A stretch of 64,000 bases of DNA from MED-G105 sp039025235 (GCA_039025235.1 JBCCOS010000009.1:1-64000), one strand, 5' to 3'; positions 33,701 through 42,171 are shown, counted from the first letter of the stretch. The notes: generated from the sequence alone by a model not told the origin. Numbers and translations: made by a program.

Positions 33701-34555
33701 ATGACAAGCGATAATGCACCATGGCAGCCAGACTCCCGATCGAGCGGCGCAACGAACACGGGTCCGAACGGCCTTTCAGACGATCAAACCGGTGGGACAG
33801 CGAGCTTTGGTTTTCGGGATGTTAAGGACACGGAAAAAGCCGGATTGGTCAGGGGCGTCTTTGATTCTGTCGCCACACGCTATGACCTGATGAACGATTT
33901 GATGTCTTGCGGCATTCACAGGATATGGAAATCAATTCTCATTGATCGCCTTCATCCTCAGCCGGGCCGTTGCTTGCTGGACATGGCAGGCGGCACCGGT
34001 GACATCGCCGACGCCTATCTCCGCCGCGCAGCCTCACGCCCGGATGCCGCGCTTAAACCAACAGCCAGTGCGATTGTTTGTGACATCAACTACAAAATGC
34101 TCGCCGCAGGTCTTACACGATCGCAAAAGACCGACCACACCTGTGTCATGGCAAGGGTGTGCGGCAACGCCGAATCCATTCCCCTTGCGAACAAATCAGT
34201 CGATGCATACACAATTTCGTTGGGCATCAGGAATGTGACCCACATCGACAGTGCACTAAACGAAGCCTATCGCGTTTTGAAACGTGGCGGGATTTTTGTA
34301 TGCCTTGAATTTTCCCATCTGATCACAGAGGGGTTACAAGCGGCGTATGACACCTATTCATTTAATGTCATCCCTTGGCTTGGCGAACACGTTGTAGGTG
34401 ACCGCGAAAGCTATCAATATCTTGTTGAGTCAATCCGTCGCTTTCCCAATCAAAAGGCGTTTGCGCGCATGATTGAAGAGGCCGGATTTCAGCACGTTCA
34501 GTATGAAAATCTAACGGGCGGTGTCGCGGCGTTGCACTTCGGCAAAAAGATCTAA
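33701..34555 (+). CDS. ubiE: Ubiquinone/menaquinone biosynthesis C-methyltransferase
   Basis: A 284-residue SAM methyltransferase. FGFRDVKDTEKAGLVRGVFDSVATRYDLMNDLMSCG is the UbiE N-terminal signature. LLDMAGGTGDIA is the SAM loop, and LGIRNVTHIDSALNEAYRVLKRGG the conserved C-terminal block. It methylates the C-2 position of the ubiquinone ring precursor. The N-terminal 30-40 residues before the signature are an unusual Ser/Gly/Asn-rich extension. ATG 33701 has no strong ribosome-binding site; GTG 33626 would extend it further. It is 18 nt upstream of ubiB. Confidence 0.93.
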   Translation: MTSDNAPWQPDSRSSGATNTGPNGLSDDQTGGTASFGFRDVKDTEKAGLVRGVFDSVATRYDLMNDLMSCGIHRIWKSILIDRLHPQPGRCLLDMAGGTGDIADAYLRRAASRPDAALKPTASAIVCDINYKMLAAGLTRSQKTDHTCVMARVCGNAESIPLANKSVDAYTISLGIRNVTHIDSALNEAYRVLKRGGIFVCLEFSHLITEGLQAAYDTYSFNVIPWLGEHVVGDRESYQYLVESIRRFPNQKAFARMIEEAGFQHVQYENLTGGVAALHFGKKI

Positions 34556-34573
34556 AAAAGGAGGCAGGCGTCA

Positions 34574-36151
34574 ATGATCACGGCCGTCCTTGACTGGCTT
34601 CGCCTTGCCGGTGCCGCGGCACGATTAACCAGGCATGACGCTTTACTCCCGGCCGAGTATGCTCACCTCGTGCCAGCGCCTCTGCGTTGGGTCGGCGCCC
34701 TCACAAGAATAGGCGCCACTCGTCAAAAAGATGGACGGACGTTAAGACCCGGCGAACGCCTAGCCGCTGCTTTTGAAAGCATGAGCCCCCCTTACGTAAA
34801 ATTGGGACAGGTCATGGCGACGCGCCCCGATATTGTGGGGTTCGAAATGGCCGCTGACCTTGGCCGTCTGCAAGATCGAATGACCGCATTCGGTGACAGG
34901 GCTGCTAAGGAAGAAATTGAACGCGCCTTTAGCAAATCCATGGATCAACTATTCGCGTCCTTCTCTGAACCGATTGCGGCGGCGTCAATTGCACAAGTGC
35001 ACCGGGCCACCACCCCGGACGGCCGCGAAGTCGCCGTTAAGATCCTTCGTCCTAATATAGAACAGCGCGCCGTTCGCGAGTTTCGCGCGTTTGCCCGTGC
35101 GGCTGCATTTGCAGAACGGGTCTCAAAAGCCGCAAGAAGACTTGAACCCGTTAAATTCATTGAGACACTGAAGGAATCGGCCGCGATCGAGCTTGACCTG
35201 CGGATGGAAGCAGGCGCGGCATCGCAGCTTTCTGAAAACCTCAAAGGAGACGTGCGCGTAAAAATCCCAGAAGTAAACTGGCAATTGTCAACAAAACGGA
35301 TACTGACAATAGAATGGATCAATGCGATCCCAATAAGCGATGTCGATGCCATCGAAGCCGCAGGCCATAACCGAAAAAAACTCGCGGTCGATGTCATTCA
35401 ACTTTTTTTGATTCAAGCTCTCCGTGATGGCTTCTTTCATGCTGATATGCATCAGGGAAATTTGATGGTCGACAAAAATGGCACCATCGTTCTTATTGAT
35501 TTTGGGATCATGGGTCGCCTTACCGGGGATGCCCGTCGAACATTTGCGCAAATCCTCCATGGCTTTATCACACGCGATTACGATCGAACGGCAAAAGCGC
35601 ATTTTGACGCTGGTTACGTGCCGGCACACCATTCGATTGATCAGTTTGCACAGGCCCTGAGGGCAGTCGGCGAGCCGTTATATGGTCGTGATGCTGACAA
35701 AATGGATATGTCACGGGTTTTACAGCAGCTGTTTGACGTCACTGACCTGTTTGACATGCATTTGCGTCCAGAACTTGTCCTTCTGCAACGAACGATGGTT
35801 ATCATTGAAGGCGTTGCGAGAAGTTTAGATCCGCAAACAAACCTCTGGGACGCAGCGACACCAATCGTACGCGATTACATTGCAGAGGCAATCGGGCCGA
35901 GGCGGCAAATCGACCGCCTTGTTGAAGCAACAGAGAAGGCCATCGATATCGCCCCGAGACTGCCCCATTATCTTGAAGCTATTGGAGAGGCATCAACCCG
36001 TATCAGCGAAGACCGCCTAGAGCTTTCAGACACCACGACAAAGGCCCTCGCCCGCGCCGTTTCGCGTGAGGGGCGCATCACACGCGGCGCATTATGGTTT
36101 GCGGGTGGTGCAGCATTGACGCTCGCCGTTGTCATTGCAATTAATGCATAG
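34574..36151 (+). CDS. ubiB: Ubiquinone biosynthesis kinase-like protein
   Basis: A 525-residue ABC1/UbiB atypical kinase. PPYVKLGQVMATRPDI corresponds to the KxGQ motif. AAASIAQVHRATTPDGREVAVKIL is the Ala-rich nucleotide loop, and FFHADMHQGNLMVDKNGTIVLIDFGIMG contains the catalytic and DFG motifs. A hydrophobic C-terminus (residues about 502-523) anchors it in the membrane. It supports ubiquinone synthesis, probably by mobilising hydrophobic intermediates. AGGAGG precedes ATG 34574. Confidence 0.95.
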   Translation: MITAVLDWLRLAGAAARLTRHDALLPAEYAHLVPAPLRWVGALTRIGATRQKDGRTLRPGERLAAAFESMSPPYVKLGQVMATRPDIVGFEMAADLGRLQDRMTAFGDRAAKEEIERAFSKSMDQLFASFSEPIAAASIAQVHRATTPDGREVAVKILRPNIEQRAVREFRAFARAAAFAERVSKAARRLEPVKFIETLKESAAIELDLRMEAGAASQLSENLKGDVRVKIPEVNWQLSTKRILTIEWINAIPISDVDAIEAAGHNRKKLAVDVIQLFLIQALRDGFFHADMHQGNLMVDKNGTIVLIDFGIMGRLTGDARRTFAQILHGFITRDYDRTAKAHFDAGYVPAHHSIDQFAQALRAVGEPLYGRDADKMDMSRVLQQLFDVTDLFDMHLRPELVLLQRTMVIIEGVARSLDPQTNLWDAATPIVRDYIAEAIGPRRQIDRLVEATEKAIDIAPRLPHYLEAIGEASTRISEDRLELSDTTTKALARAVSREGRITRGALWFAGGAALTLAVVIAINA

Positions 36152-36237
36152 CTTACATTTAGAACGTGTGTAAGCGCCTGGCAGGGCAGACTAACGAGAT
36201 TTTTCTCTCCTTACACAAATTATACATTGCAAATTGA

Positions 36238-36774
36238 ATGAAACACAAGCCGTTCATGCATTCTAAAAGTACCAATCAGCGCAGTGGCCGGCTCAACACC
36301 CAATGCCTTATTGTGATGATACTGTTCTCCGCCCACACCGCGATGACGCCAGTCACAGCACAAGAAACAGCCCAAGGAAAGGGACAAGAATCCACAACTG
36401 TCAATAATTCTAATCGGTCTGAACTATTGGCGGTGACATTTACATCGGCCTGGTGCGCATCCTGTAAAATACTTAACCCGCGGCTCAAGCAAGTTACAAC
36501 AGCCTTTGAAAGTCATTCTGTAGAATTTATTACACTCGACTTTACTTTCGGGAACAGAAACGGCACACGCCAACTTGCTAAGCAACATAACTTCACTGAG
36601 GTATACGAACGATATTCGTATTCAACCGGTTTTACTCTGTTGATCGATAAAGACACAAACGCGATCATCGATACACTAACCGTCCAGCACACAGTGATGG
36701 CGATGAAGCAAGCACTTTCCGCTGCGCTCGCAATTGCAGCAACAACACCGGCGCCAATTGTAAACAACCAATAG
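36238..36774 (+). CDS. Exported thioredoxin-like protein
   Basis: A 178-residue protein with a probable signal sequence (hydrophobic 22-40, ending TAQE). The thioredoxin-fold domain has the active site SAWCASCKIL (Cys73 and Cys76) with CASC between Trp and Lys. VEFITLDFTFGNRNG and FTLLIDKD, with GFT where thioredoxin has the cis-Pro, support the fold. The lack of cis-Pro makes a redox or metal-binding role uncertain. It lies 86 nt after ubiB on the same strand. Confidence 0.75.
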   Translation: MKHKPFMHSKSTNQRSGRLNTQCLIVMILFSAHTAMTPVTAQETAQGKGQESTTVNNSNRSELLAVTFTSAWCASCKILNPRLKQVTTAFESHSVEFITLDFTFGNRNGTRQLAKQHNFTEVYERYSYSTGFTLLIDKDTNAIIDTLTVQHTVMAMKQALSAALAIAATTPAPIVNNQ

Positions 36775-36856
36775 GCTTTGAACGCAGGAAACTCTTTTAA
36801 GTTTGTACGGGCTTACAAGCCCCAAAAGAGAGATAAAGTACTGAACACCATACCCA

Positions 36857-36960
36857 CTAGAGTTTTTTGCGTTCCAATGTGATCGGAACGCCGCTCTAAG
36901 TCCTTGTTTGGTCGCGCTTCTTTTGCCGATAACCGATCACACTTATCGGCGAAGCGCTCT
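36857..36960 (-). repeat. Type B composite palindromic element, copy B4
   Basis: The first module is GCGTTCC/GGAACGC. The second is GCCGATAA (36925-36932), loop CCGATCACAC, TTATCGGC (36943-36950). Compared with B3 (GCGGATAA/TTATCCGC), the third and sixth base pairs are exchanged on both sides, so the stem is kept by compensatory change. A type F fragment follows (36965-36997). Confidence 0.9.
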
Positions 36961-36964
36961 CGCG

Positions 36965-36997
36965 CCGCTCCGTTTCAAATGGAATTGCTGAACGCGG
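36965..36997 (+). repeat. Type F repeat fragment
   Basis: It carries CGTTTCAAATGGAATTGC, the core seen at 5980, 14642 and 38115. Confidence 0.55.
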
Positions 36998-37141
36998 AAC
37001 ACCACCAATCGCGATATCCGACCTTAAGTAAATCAAACTGAAGTTAGCCTTAACGATTTCCTTATTCATGGAGCGGAATTGAATCAAATATTATTGCGCA
37101 GCGAAATGTGGAGTAATTTCCACGCCAGACAACTTCATTCA

Positions 37142-37591
37142 TCAACAACATCTGCTCACTGATGAATTGTGTGCTTGGCTTTCCTGCAAATTCAGCGACG
37201 GCGTTGAGTCAGAATGTCTGTATGTCATTGTATCGCGATGCGTGAAAAAAGTCTCCCACCTGACGCCGGATGGATCTCCCACCCATGTTTTATTGGAAAC
37301 AGCATAGCAACATGATGTGTTTATTTCATCAAACGTCGGCACTTCGGCGGTCGAAAGGCGGGCGGTCAAAGCGTCAAATTCTGCTGGACTGTCCGCTTCA
37401 ATGCCAAGGTGATTTATACCGGGACTCGCGCCAGGCCGCATAGAAATTGCCAGATTAAGTGACGGGTCATCCAGTCTCCATTTTGCATAATCGTCTTTCA
37501 ATACCGTCGGTTCAGCACCCAATAGCTTTGTATAAAAACCTATTGAGCGCTCCAGATCATCAACAGAAATATGGACATGCAAACGGTTCAT
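37142..37591 (-). CDS. arsI: ArsI/CadI-family metal resistance dioxygenase-like protein
   Basis: A 149-residue vicinal-oxygen-chelate protein. The N-terminal strand MNRLHVHISVDDL gives one metal His. SPGINHLGIEADSP gives the second (His61), and VGDPSGVRWETFF the Glu (Glu113). INTSCCYAVSNKTWV holds the Cys94-Cys95 pair of ArsI, which binds trivalent organoarsenicals. ArsI breaks carbon-arsenic bonds with Fe(II) and oxygen; CadI relatives are cadmium-induced. Its start overlaps the ArsR stop by four bases, so the two form an operon. Confidence 0.85.
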   Translation of the reverse strand: MNRLHVHISVDDLERSIGFYTKLLGAEPTVLKDDYAKWRLDDPSLNLAISMRPGASPGINHLGIEADSPAEFDALTARLSTAEVPTFDEINTSCCYAVSNKTWVGDPSGVRWETFFTHRDTMTYRHSDSTPSLNLQESQAHNSSVSRCC

Positions 37592-37950
37592 GATTGTTCT
37601 CCTTTAATGGGACCGCAACAGACGGCATTGGTGGCAATGTCTGACAGCGGAGCAAGAATTTCCGGACGACCTCGACAGCAATCCTCCATTAGGAAGGCTA
37701 TGACGTCACGGATCGCGCCATAGTCCGCGATATAACGGATCGACCGTCCTTCTCGCTCGCTGGTGACCAGGCCACTATTTGCGAGAACGGATAACTGAGC
37801 GGAGACCGTGGTAAAATTGGCGCCCACCGCCTCAGCCAAATTGCCCGCAGCAATACCGTCGGGACCGGCCTGAACAAGGTGCCGAAAAAGGGCCAAGCGG
37901 CCTTCGTGGGACAAAGCGCTCAGACGTTTAAGAACCGTTTTAGTTTGCAT
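37588..37950 (-). CDS. arsR: ArsR-family transcriptional repressor
   Basis: A 120-residue winged-helix protein. LSHEGRLALFRHLVQAGPDGIAAGNLAEAVGANFTTVSAQLSVLANSGLV is the HTH of ArsR proteins, though it cannot be attributed to one named subtype. Two CC pairs (Cys91-Cys92 and Cys111-Cys112) lie in the C-terminal part and may bind trivalent arsenic or another metal. It probably represses its own operon with arsI. No arsenite pump or arsenate reductase gene is in the window. Confidence 0.88.
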   Translation of the reverse strand: MQTKTVLKRLSALSHEGRLALFRHLVQAGPDGIAAGNLAEAVGANFTTVSAQLSVLANSGLVTSEREGRSIRYIADYGAIRDVIAFLMEDCCRGRPEILAPLSDIATNAVCCGPIKGEQS

Positions 37951-38366
37951 ATTTCATGAATTAATGGATTATTAGAATATTTCAAGAGTGAAAATTGAAA
38001 TATTGCCGTGCCACGGTTTTGGGTCTTCGATTTTAAGGGGTGTCTTGTGCGCCGTTATTAGATGGGAGTCACTAATCGGTCCCTCTTAAGCACTTCACAT
38101 CCTTCAGCCGGTCCGTTTCAAATGGAATCGCCGAACGGTTTTACGTCATTGTTTTTATGCATTTTCTGACGCGTGGACCAATAACCTCTTGAGCAGCCAC
38201 TTAAGCTGCAAATGCTTTCATGCCGTTTATCCCTCATCGTAAAATCAAAATACGCCGTTAGAAAGCGCTCCTTATGGGGATATTAAAACCGACTATAAAC
38301 GACGGTCTTTGAGGCTAAACAAAATCGAGCCTATAGTTGACGATCTCGCAACGGCGGCCACTCCAA
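37951..38366. other. Divergent intergenic region with type F repeat
   Basis: The ArsR promoter and operator should lie near 37951-38060, but I cannot identify a specific box. A type F repeat fills 38106-38200. Confidence 0.45.
38106..38200 (+). repeat. Type F repeat
   Basis: GCCGGTCCGTTTCAAATGG and GAATCGCCGAACGG form the first module. The tail (GCGTGGACCAATAACC, then TTGAGCAGCC) matches 14700-14720 with several changes. Confidence 0.65.
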
Positions 38367-39056
38367 ATGACAGTAAAGCCCTCCCCCGATCACCAATGCA
38401 CACCATCATTCCATACAACAGGAAAGCGATCCCCCTTGGAGATCGTCGACTGTTGCACCGACCTTAGCCTTATTACGCGCAACGGTATTGAAGGGGTTAT
38501 TTGGCGACGATCGATACCAAAGTTCGTATACGACTCTATTACTTCTCTTAGTATCATTCCCATGACCGAATACCGCGTTGAGTCGAAACCAGGCGACGTC
38601 GGTCAACATATCATTGAGTTTCTTGAAGCATCTGGAAATAAAAGCAGCCTCGCCCTGGAATGGCTAGCAGAAGATGTGAATGGTCTTGCCACTGAATTTG
38701 CGTCCATTTTATCAGTAGAAAATATTCGTCTGCGCGTTGAAGTTGTGAACGATGATGCATGCCGAAAATTTCATCGCGATGCGGTTAAGGCACGCCTCAT
38801 CTGCACCTATCGGGGTCCTGGCACGGAATATAAAATCAACGACCCCAATAATGGACCGGAACAAACAGACACTGTCCCAACGGGATGTCCGATCCTGCTC
38901 AAGGGAAAGTCATGGCCAAGCCACCCAAGCACAGGTTACCCAAGACAAAACGACCCATGGCAACTCGACCGACGAGCAACGCTTTTGCACCGCTCTCCCG
39001 CCATAGAAAATAAAGGCACTGTAAGACTAATCATTGTCATCGATGCCGCCATTTAA
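38367..39056 (+). CDS. DUF1826 protein
   Basis: A 229-residue protein with the DUF1826 block: VNDDACRKFHRDAVKARLICTYRGPGTEY, preceded by LRVEVVNDD. His and Cys in CRKFHRD may bind a metal. In other Proteobacteria, genes of this family sit beside Zur-regulated or CobW-type zinc genes, so a role in zinc shortage is possible; there is no Zur box I can point to. ATG 38367 is chosen; a TTG 10 codons earlier is possible. The neighbour on the other strand is a zinc-finger protein. Confidence 0.78.
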   Translation: MTVKPSPDHQCTPSFHTTGKRSPLEIVDCCTDLSLITRNGIEGVIWRRSIPKFVYDSITSLSIIPMTEYRVESKPGDVGQHIIEFLEASGNKSSLALEWLAEDVNGLATEFASILSVENIRLRVEVVNDDACRKFHRDAVKARLICTYRGPGTEYKINDPNNGPEQTDTVPTGCPILLKGKSWPSHPSTGYPRQNDPWQLDRRATLLHRSPAIENKGTVRLIIVIDAAI

Positions 39057-39175
39057 GCGGTTCTCCAGGAACAACTGACTTGGCGCGCCATTCCGTCGAC
39101 AGTATCCAGCATCTTGATCAAGCGATATTTGCTTGTTGAGGGAAAACTCACCTGAAACGTGCGCGCCCGGTTCGA

Positions 39176-39394
39176 TCAGCCGACTTTTTCCGGCGCATAA
39201 ATAAATAGCCGGTCGCAATATCCGCACGTAACTTCGCCGTCTCGCAGGGAATACCAGACCTTTGGGTGGCCAAGCGCCCCACCCCCACCATCACAGGAAA
39301 TGCGATGTTGATCCACATAAATAACCTCAGGCGGCGGTGGCCCTTCTCGTACTCTAAGGTTGTTAGTGGTTTTATCGACCATTGTCTTACCCAC
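39176..39394 (-). CDS. Zinc-finger CHCC protein (NDUFS6-like)
   Basis: A 72-residue protein of the zf-CHCC family. RISCDGGGGALGHPKVWY gives the first Cys and the His, and GEVTCGYCDRLFIY the CxxC pair. In mitochondria the related subunit NDUFS6 belongs to complex I; alphaproteobacterial copies probably do likewise. The start codon could be GTG 39394 or ATG 39382; I give the longer form. It is convergent with the DUF1826 gene. Confidence 0.85.
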   Translation of the reverse strand: MGKTMVDKTTNNLRVREGPPPPEVIYVDQHRISCDGGGGALGHPKVWYSLRDGEVTCGYCDRLFIYAPEKVG

Positions 39395-39567
39395 GATCTG
39401 CCGATTGGCACCAATCCTATGTCGTTTCCAGAGTATATCATCGATCGAGAAATTGAGAATATCAGCAATTTTTCAAAAGGGTTCCATGCAAAGCGCTTGC
39501 ATAAGCCAAATAGACAATCGATATGCCAAACGAGCAGATGCCCGAGCCTATTTTGTGGATATAAAAT

Positions 39568-40572
39568 TTGAAAAACCCTGATCAAGATAACTTACCCCAA
39601 GACCAAACGCCATCACGCCAAGACAAAGATATCGCTCTTGCGGTTCACGCTTTGCGGAAAACCTATGCGGCCACCAAGAAAGCGCCAGCAAAGGAAGCCC
39701 TCAAAGGAGTAGACTTGCAAATTCGCGCCGGCTCGATCTTTGGGTTGCTAGGCCCCAACGGCGCCGGCAAATCGACAATCATCAATATCCTCGCTGGGTT
39801 GGTGGTAAAGACCAGCGGGACGGCAAGTGTGTGGGGCTTTGATATTGATAAAAATCCCAGACAAGCCCGGGCATCAATTGGTGTCGTTCCCCAAGAAATC
39901 ACATCCGACGTCTTTTTTACACCGCAAGAATACCTAGAAATAACGGCAGGGCTCTATGGTGTTCCGCCATCGGAGCGACGAACGATGGCAATTCTTGAGT
40001 CACTCGGACTAGCAGACAAAGCTGATGCTTATGTTCGACAACTGTCCGGCGGTATGAAACGGCGTCTCCTGGTGGCCAAGGCAATGGTGCATTCTCCACC
40101 AATCCTTATTCTTGATGAACCAACAGCCGGTGTTGATATTGAACTACGCAAACAGCTTTGGGATCAAGTTGTGGAACTGCACAAACGCGGTGTTACCATC
40201 GTTCTAACAACCCATTATCTCGAAGAAGCGCAAGAATTGTGCGACGAAATTGCAATCATCAATCACGGAGAAGTTGTTACCTGTCAGCCTACCGATAAAT
40301 TATTGGCGTCAATTGACATGAAAACACTGACCATCACGCCCACTCAACCTTTGACAACCGCCCCTGATCTTGCCCCTTTTCAAGCATCCCTTCTCGAAGA
40401 CGGACAGGTCGCCATTTCTTATCGGCCGAGCGAAGGCAATGTTGCAGCCATTCTTGAAAAACTGGCAAATGCCGGCGTTGCATTTAGTGATCTGTCTACG
40501 GATGAAGCCGACTTGGAGGATGTATTTCTGAACCTGACATATCGCGCGGAAACGACTCAACGTCCGCGCTAA
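39568..40572 (+). CDS. ABC transporter ATP-binding protein (ABC-2 type)
   Basis: A 334-residue ATPase. Walker A is LLGPNGAGKST (61-71), the signature LSGGMKRR (159-166), and Walker B ILILDEPTAGVD (179-190). It resembles ATPases of ABC-2-type drug or polysaccharide exporters. A further C-terminal domain (about 250-334) has VDLEDVF-like ADLEDVFLNLTYR. No permease gene follows: the next 300 bases hold repeat A7 and then an unrelated lipoprotein. The only start near the N-terminus is TTG 39568. Confidence 0.9.
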   Translation: MKNPDQDNLPQDQTPSRQDKDIALAVHALRKTYAATKKAPAKEALKGVDLQIRAGSIFGLLGPNGAGKSTIINILAGLVVKTSGTASVWGFDIDKNPRQARASIGVVPQEITSDVFFTPQEYLEITAGLYGVPPSERRTMAILESLGLADKADAYVRQLSGGMKRRLLVAKAMVHSPPILILDEPTAGVDIELRKQLWDQVVELHKRGVTIVLTTHYLEEAQELCDEIAIINHGEVVTCQPTDKLLASIDMKTLTITPTQPLTTAPDLAPFQASLLEDGQVAISYRPSEGNVAAILEKLANAGVAFSDLSTDEADLEDVFLNLTYRAETTQRPR

Positions 40573-40620
40573 TACCGAATAACCCGCCCGAATGACGCCA
40601 ATGGTAATTGCACCATTGCT

Positions 40621-40721
40621 AAAGCGCCTCTGTTTGAATTGGAATCAGAACGGCGCTTTAAGGTGTTGATTTTACGCATTTCCTTAACGCCAACCGCACA
40701 CACTTGGCTTGGAAATGCTTT
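40621..40721 (-). repeat. Type A dispersed palindromic element, copy A7
   Basis: A full reverse-orientation copy with ends gcTAAAGC and GCTTTAg, loop CCGCACACAC and inner CCAA/TTGG arms. It lies where a transporter permease gene might be expected, directly after the ABC ATPase gene. Confidence 0.92.
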
Positions 40722-40901
40722 AGGTAGAAAACCGAGGTCGCGTCGTATTACCATGCATTGGCAAGCATGTTTCGTCCGACAAAGTTTAGCCGATAGAAGA
40801 TAAACACTCGCATCCATCAAATGTCACTGATATGGTTCAGGCGTGATGCAGCCATTTCCAGGCAAGCGTGTGCGGTAACCAGGTGGGGAAGCGGTATCGA
40901 G

Positions 40902-41228
40902 ATGAAAAATGGTAGAATGGCGCAATCATTGCGCAAAAAAGTCTGGGTTGCCCTTGCCCTCCCGCTTTTAGCCCTATCAGCATGTGCAACAAGCGACACG
41001 TTAGCATTGCAAGAAGATCCTGCCTTCGCGCGTGGTTATGGCGATGGCTGTACAACGGGACAGGAAGAAGAACTTAGCTTCTCAACACGTCGGCCCAAAG
41101 ATGAGTATGAGTTCGAGAATAGCCGCGCCTATCGCGCCGGTTGGCGACAAGGGTATCTCCAATGCCAGAATCCAGTGCGCGAACCAGACAATGGCGGGCG
41201 TATTCTCGGCAATGAGCGTGAATTCTAA
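40902..41228 (+). CDS. Small lipoprotein of unknown function
   Basis: A 108-residue protein with a lipoprotein signal: a basic N-terminus, hydrophobic VALALPLLALSAC, and the lipobox Cys at about residue 28. The mature part has ARGYGDGCTTG and YRAGWRQGYLQC, a repeated GY/GW pattern with two Cys, similar to small alphaproteobacterial outer-membrane lipoproteins. ATG 40902 is preceded by GGGGAAG at about 13 nt; ATG 40917 is also possible. The final two bases of the stop codon belong to the repeat at 41227. Confidence 0.7.
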   Translation: MKNGRMAQSLRKKVWVALALPLLALSACATSDTLALQEDPAFARGYGDGCTTGQEEELSFSTRRPKDEYEFENSRAYRAGWRQGYLQCQNPVREPDNGGRILGNEREF

Positions 41229-41322
41229 AGCATTTGCAGCCGAAGTACGCGCGGTTTGGCGCCTGTTTTGATATTCGCGCAAACGGTCGGCCAACCGCGC
41301 ACACTTGGCCTGCAAACGCTTT
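41227..41322. repeat. Type A-related long palindrome at a stop codon
   Basis: The outer arms AAAGCATTTGCAG and CTGCAAACGCTTT match but for one position. The right part contains GGCCAA-CCGCGCACAC-TTGGCC with the family loop. It is flanked by TA at both ends; the left TA is part of the lipoprotein stop codon TAA. Confidence 0.85.
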
Positions 41323-41381
41323 AACCGCGTCGCGCCGAATCCGGTTGATGTGGTGACGCGTTAGGGCGCTTTGCGCCTTGG

Positions 41382-41726
41382 TCAATCGGCAAGTTTCAAT
41401 CGTTTTTTATCAAAAACTTTCAACACTTGCCTTAGCTCATGCCCCCTCTTCAAAACGGATCCCGTCATTGACACAACGGCCCATGCGCCTTGGCGACGCG
41501 CATCGGCAGGACGTTTTTCAATGCGGTAAATCGGTGCTTCGCTTGCGCGTCGGAATACTGAAAACACAGCAGCATCACGCAGATGGTCAATCGCGTAATC
41601 GCGCCACTCGCCAGCAGCAACGAATTGGCCATACACATTGAGGATGAGGTTCAATTCTTGGCGGGTAAAAGCGGTCGCTTCTTTTTGCCTCGACGACCGA
41701 AGGGCAACGGGTTCGATAATGCTCAT
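41382..41726 (-). CDS. DUF2794 protein
   Basis: A 114-residue protein of the DUF2794 family, widespread in Alphaproteobacteria and of unknown function. Typical parts are FTRQELNLILNVYGQFVAAGEWRDYAIDHLRDAAVFSVFRRASE and PIYRIEKRP. No signal peptide or membrane segment is visible, so it is probably cytoplasmic. It stands between the lipoprotein gene (convergent) and gyrB. Confidence 0.88.
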   Translation of the reverse strand: MSIIEPVALRSSRQKEATAFTRQELNLILNVYGQFVAAGEWRDYAIDHLRDAAVFSVFRRASEAPIYRIEKRPADARRQGAWAVVSMTGSVLKRGHELRQVLKVFDKKRLKLAD

Positions 41727-41875
41727 CGGTCAATAGTGCCCCGTCCAGCAATAAAGTTGCAAGTCCTTCCCTTCACCACTGCAACTTTAGGAAGAATTAC
41801 TCGCATATTTGGCGCGCCGAAAATTGCCGTAATTCACCCCTTATTGGGCCGCATTCGAGTGGTGTTATCACAAAA

Positions 41876-41959
41876 GCCGAGCGGCGCGCCGGGCCAACCC
41901 CCGGTATTTTCGCCCCCAGCCCCCGGTGCTTGGTTTTTAGTTCAGGCGCACCGCTCGGC
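41876..41959. other. GC-rich long hairpin downstream of gyrB
   Basis: GCCGAGCGGCGCGCC (41876-41890) pairs with GGCGCACCGCTCGGC (41945-41959), 15 positions with a single mismatch. The loop is rich in CCCCCGG blocks. It lies 213 bases downstream of gyrB. No U run follows, so it is not a standard terminator; a small RNA, terminator-like or recombination structure is possible. Confidence 0.5.
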
Positions 41960-42063
41960 GAATTCCTAAATTTTGAGATGACGCTATGAGAGCACTTTGC
42001 AATGGGCCTCACCATTAAAAAGACGATAGCCTGTCAGGATAAACACAGATCTCAAACGGGCAG

Positions 42064-42109
42064 CTAGAGCTTTTTGCATTCCGATTTTATTGGGACGGGA
42101 ACGGCTTTA
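42064..42109. repeat. Type B module, decayed
   Basis: CTAGAGCTTTTTGCATTCCG followed by a weak GGGACGGGAACG partner resembles the first module of B3 and B4 but lacks a clean right arm. Confidence 0.5.
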
Positions 42110-42171
42110 TGATTTTGTTTTTAACACCTGTCTTCTCATCATAAATGATGACCCCGTGTGCACGACACGCT

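Larger units (their letters stand above)
41727..42171. other. Intergenic region with a GC-rich hairpin
   Basis: It holds the hairpin at 41876-41959 and a degraded type B module (42064-42109). No gene is supported. Confidence 0.45.
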
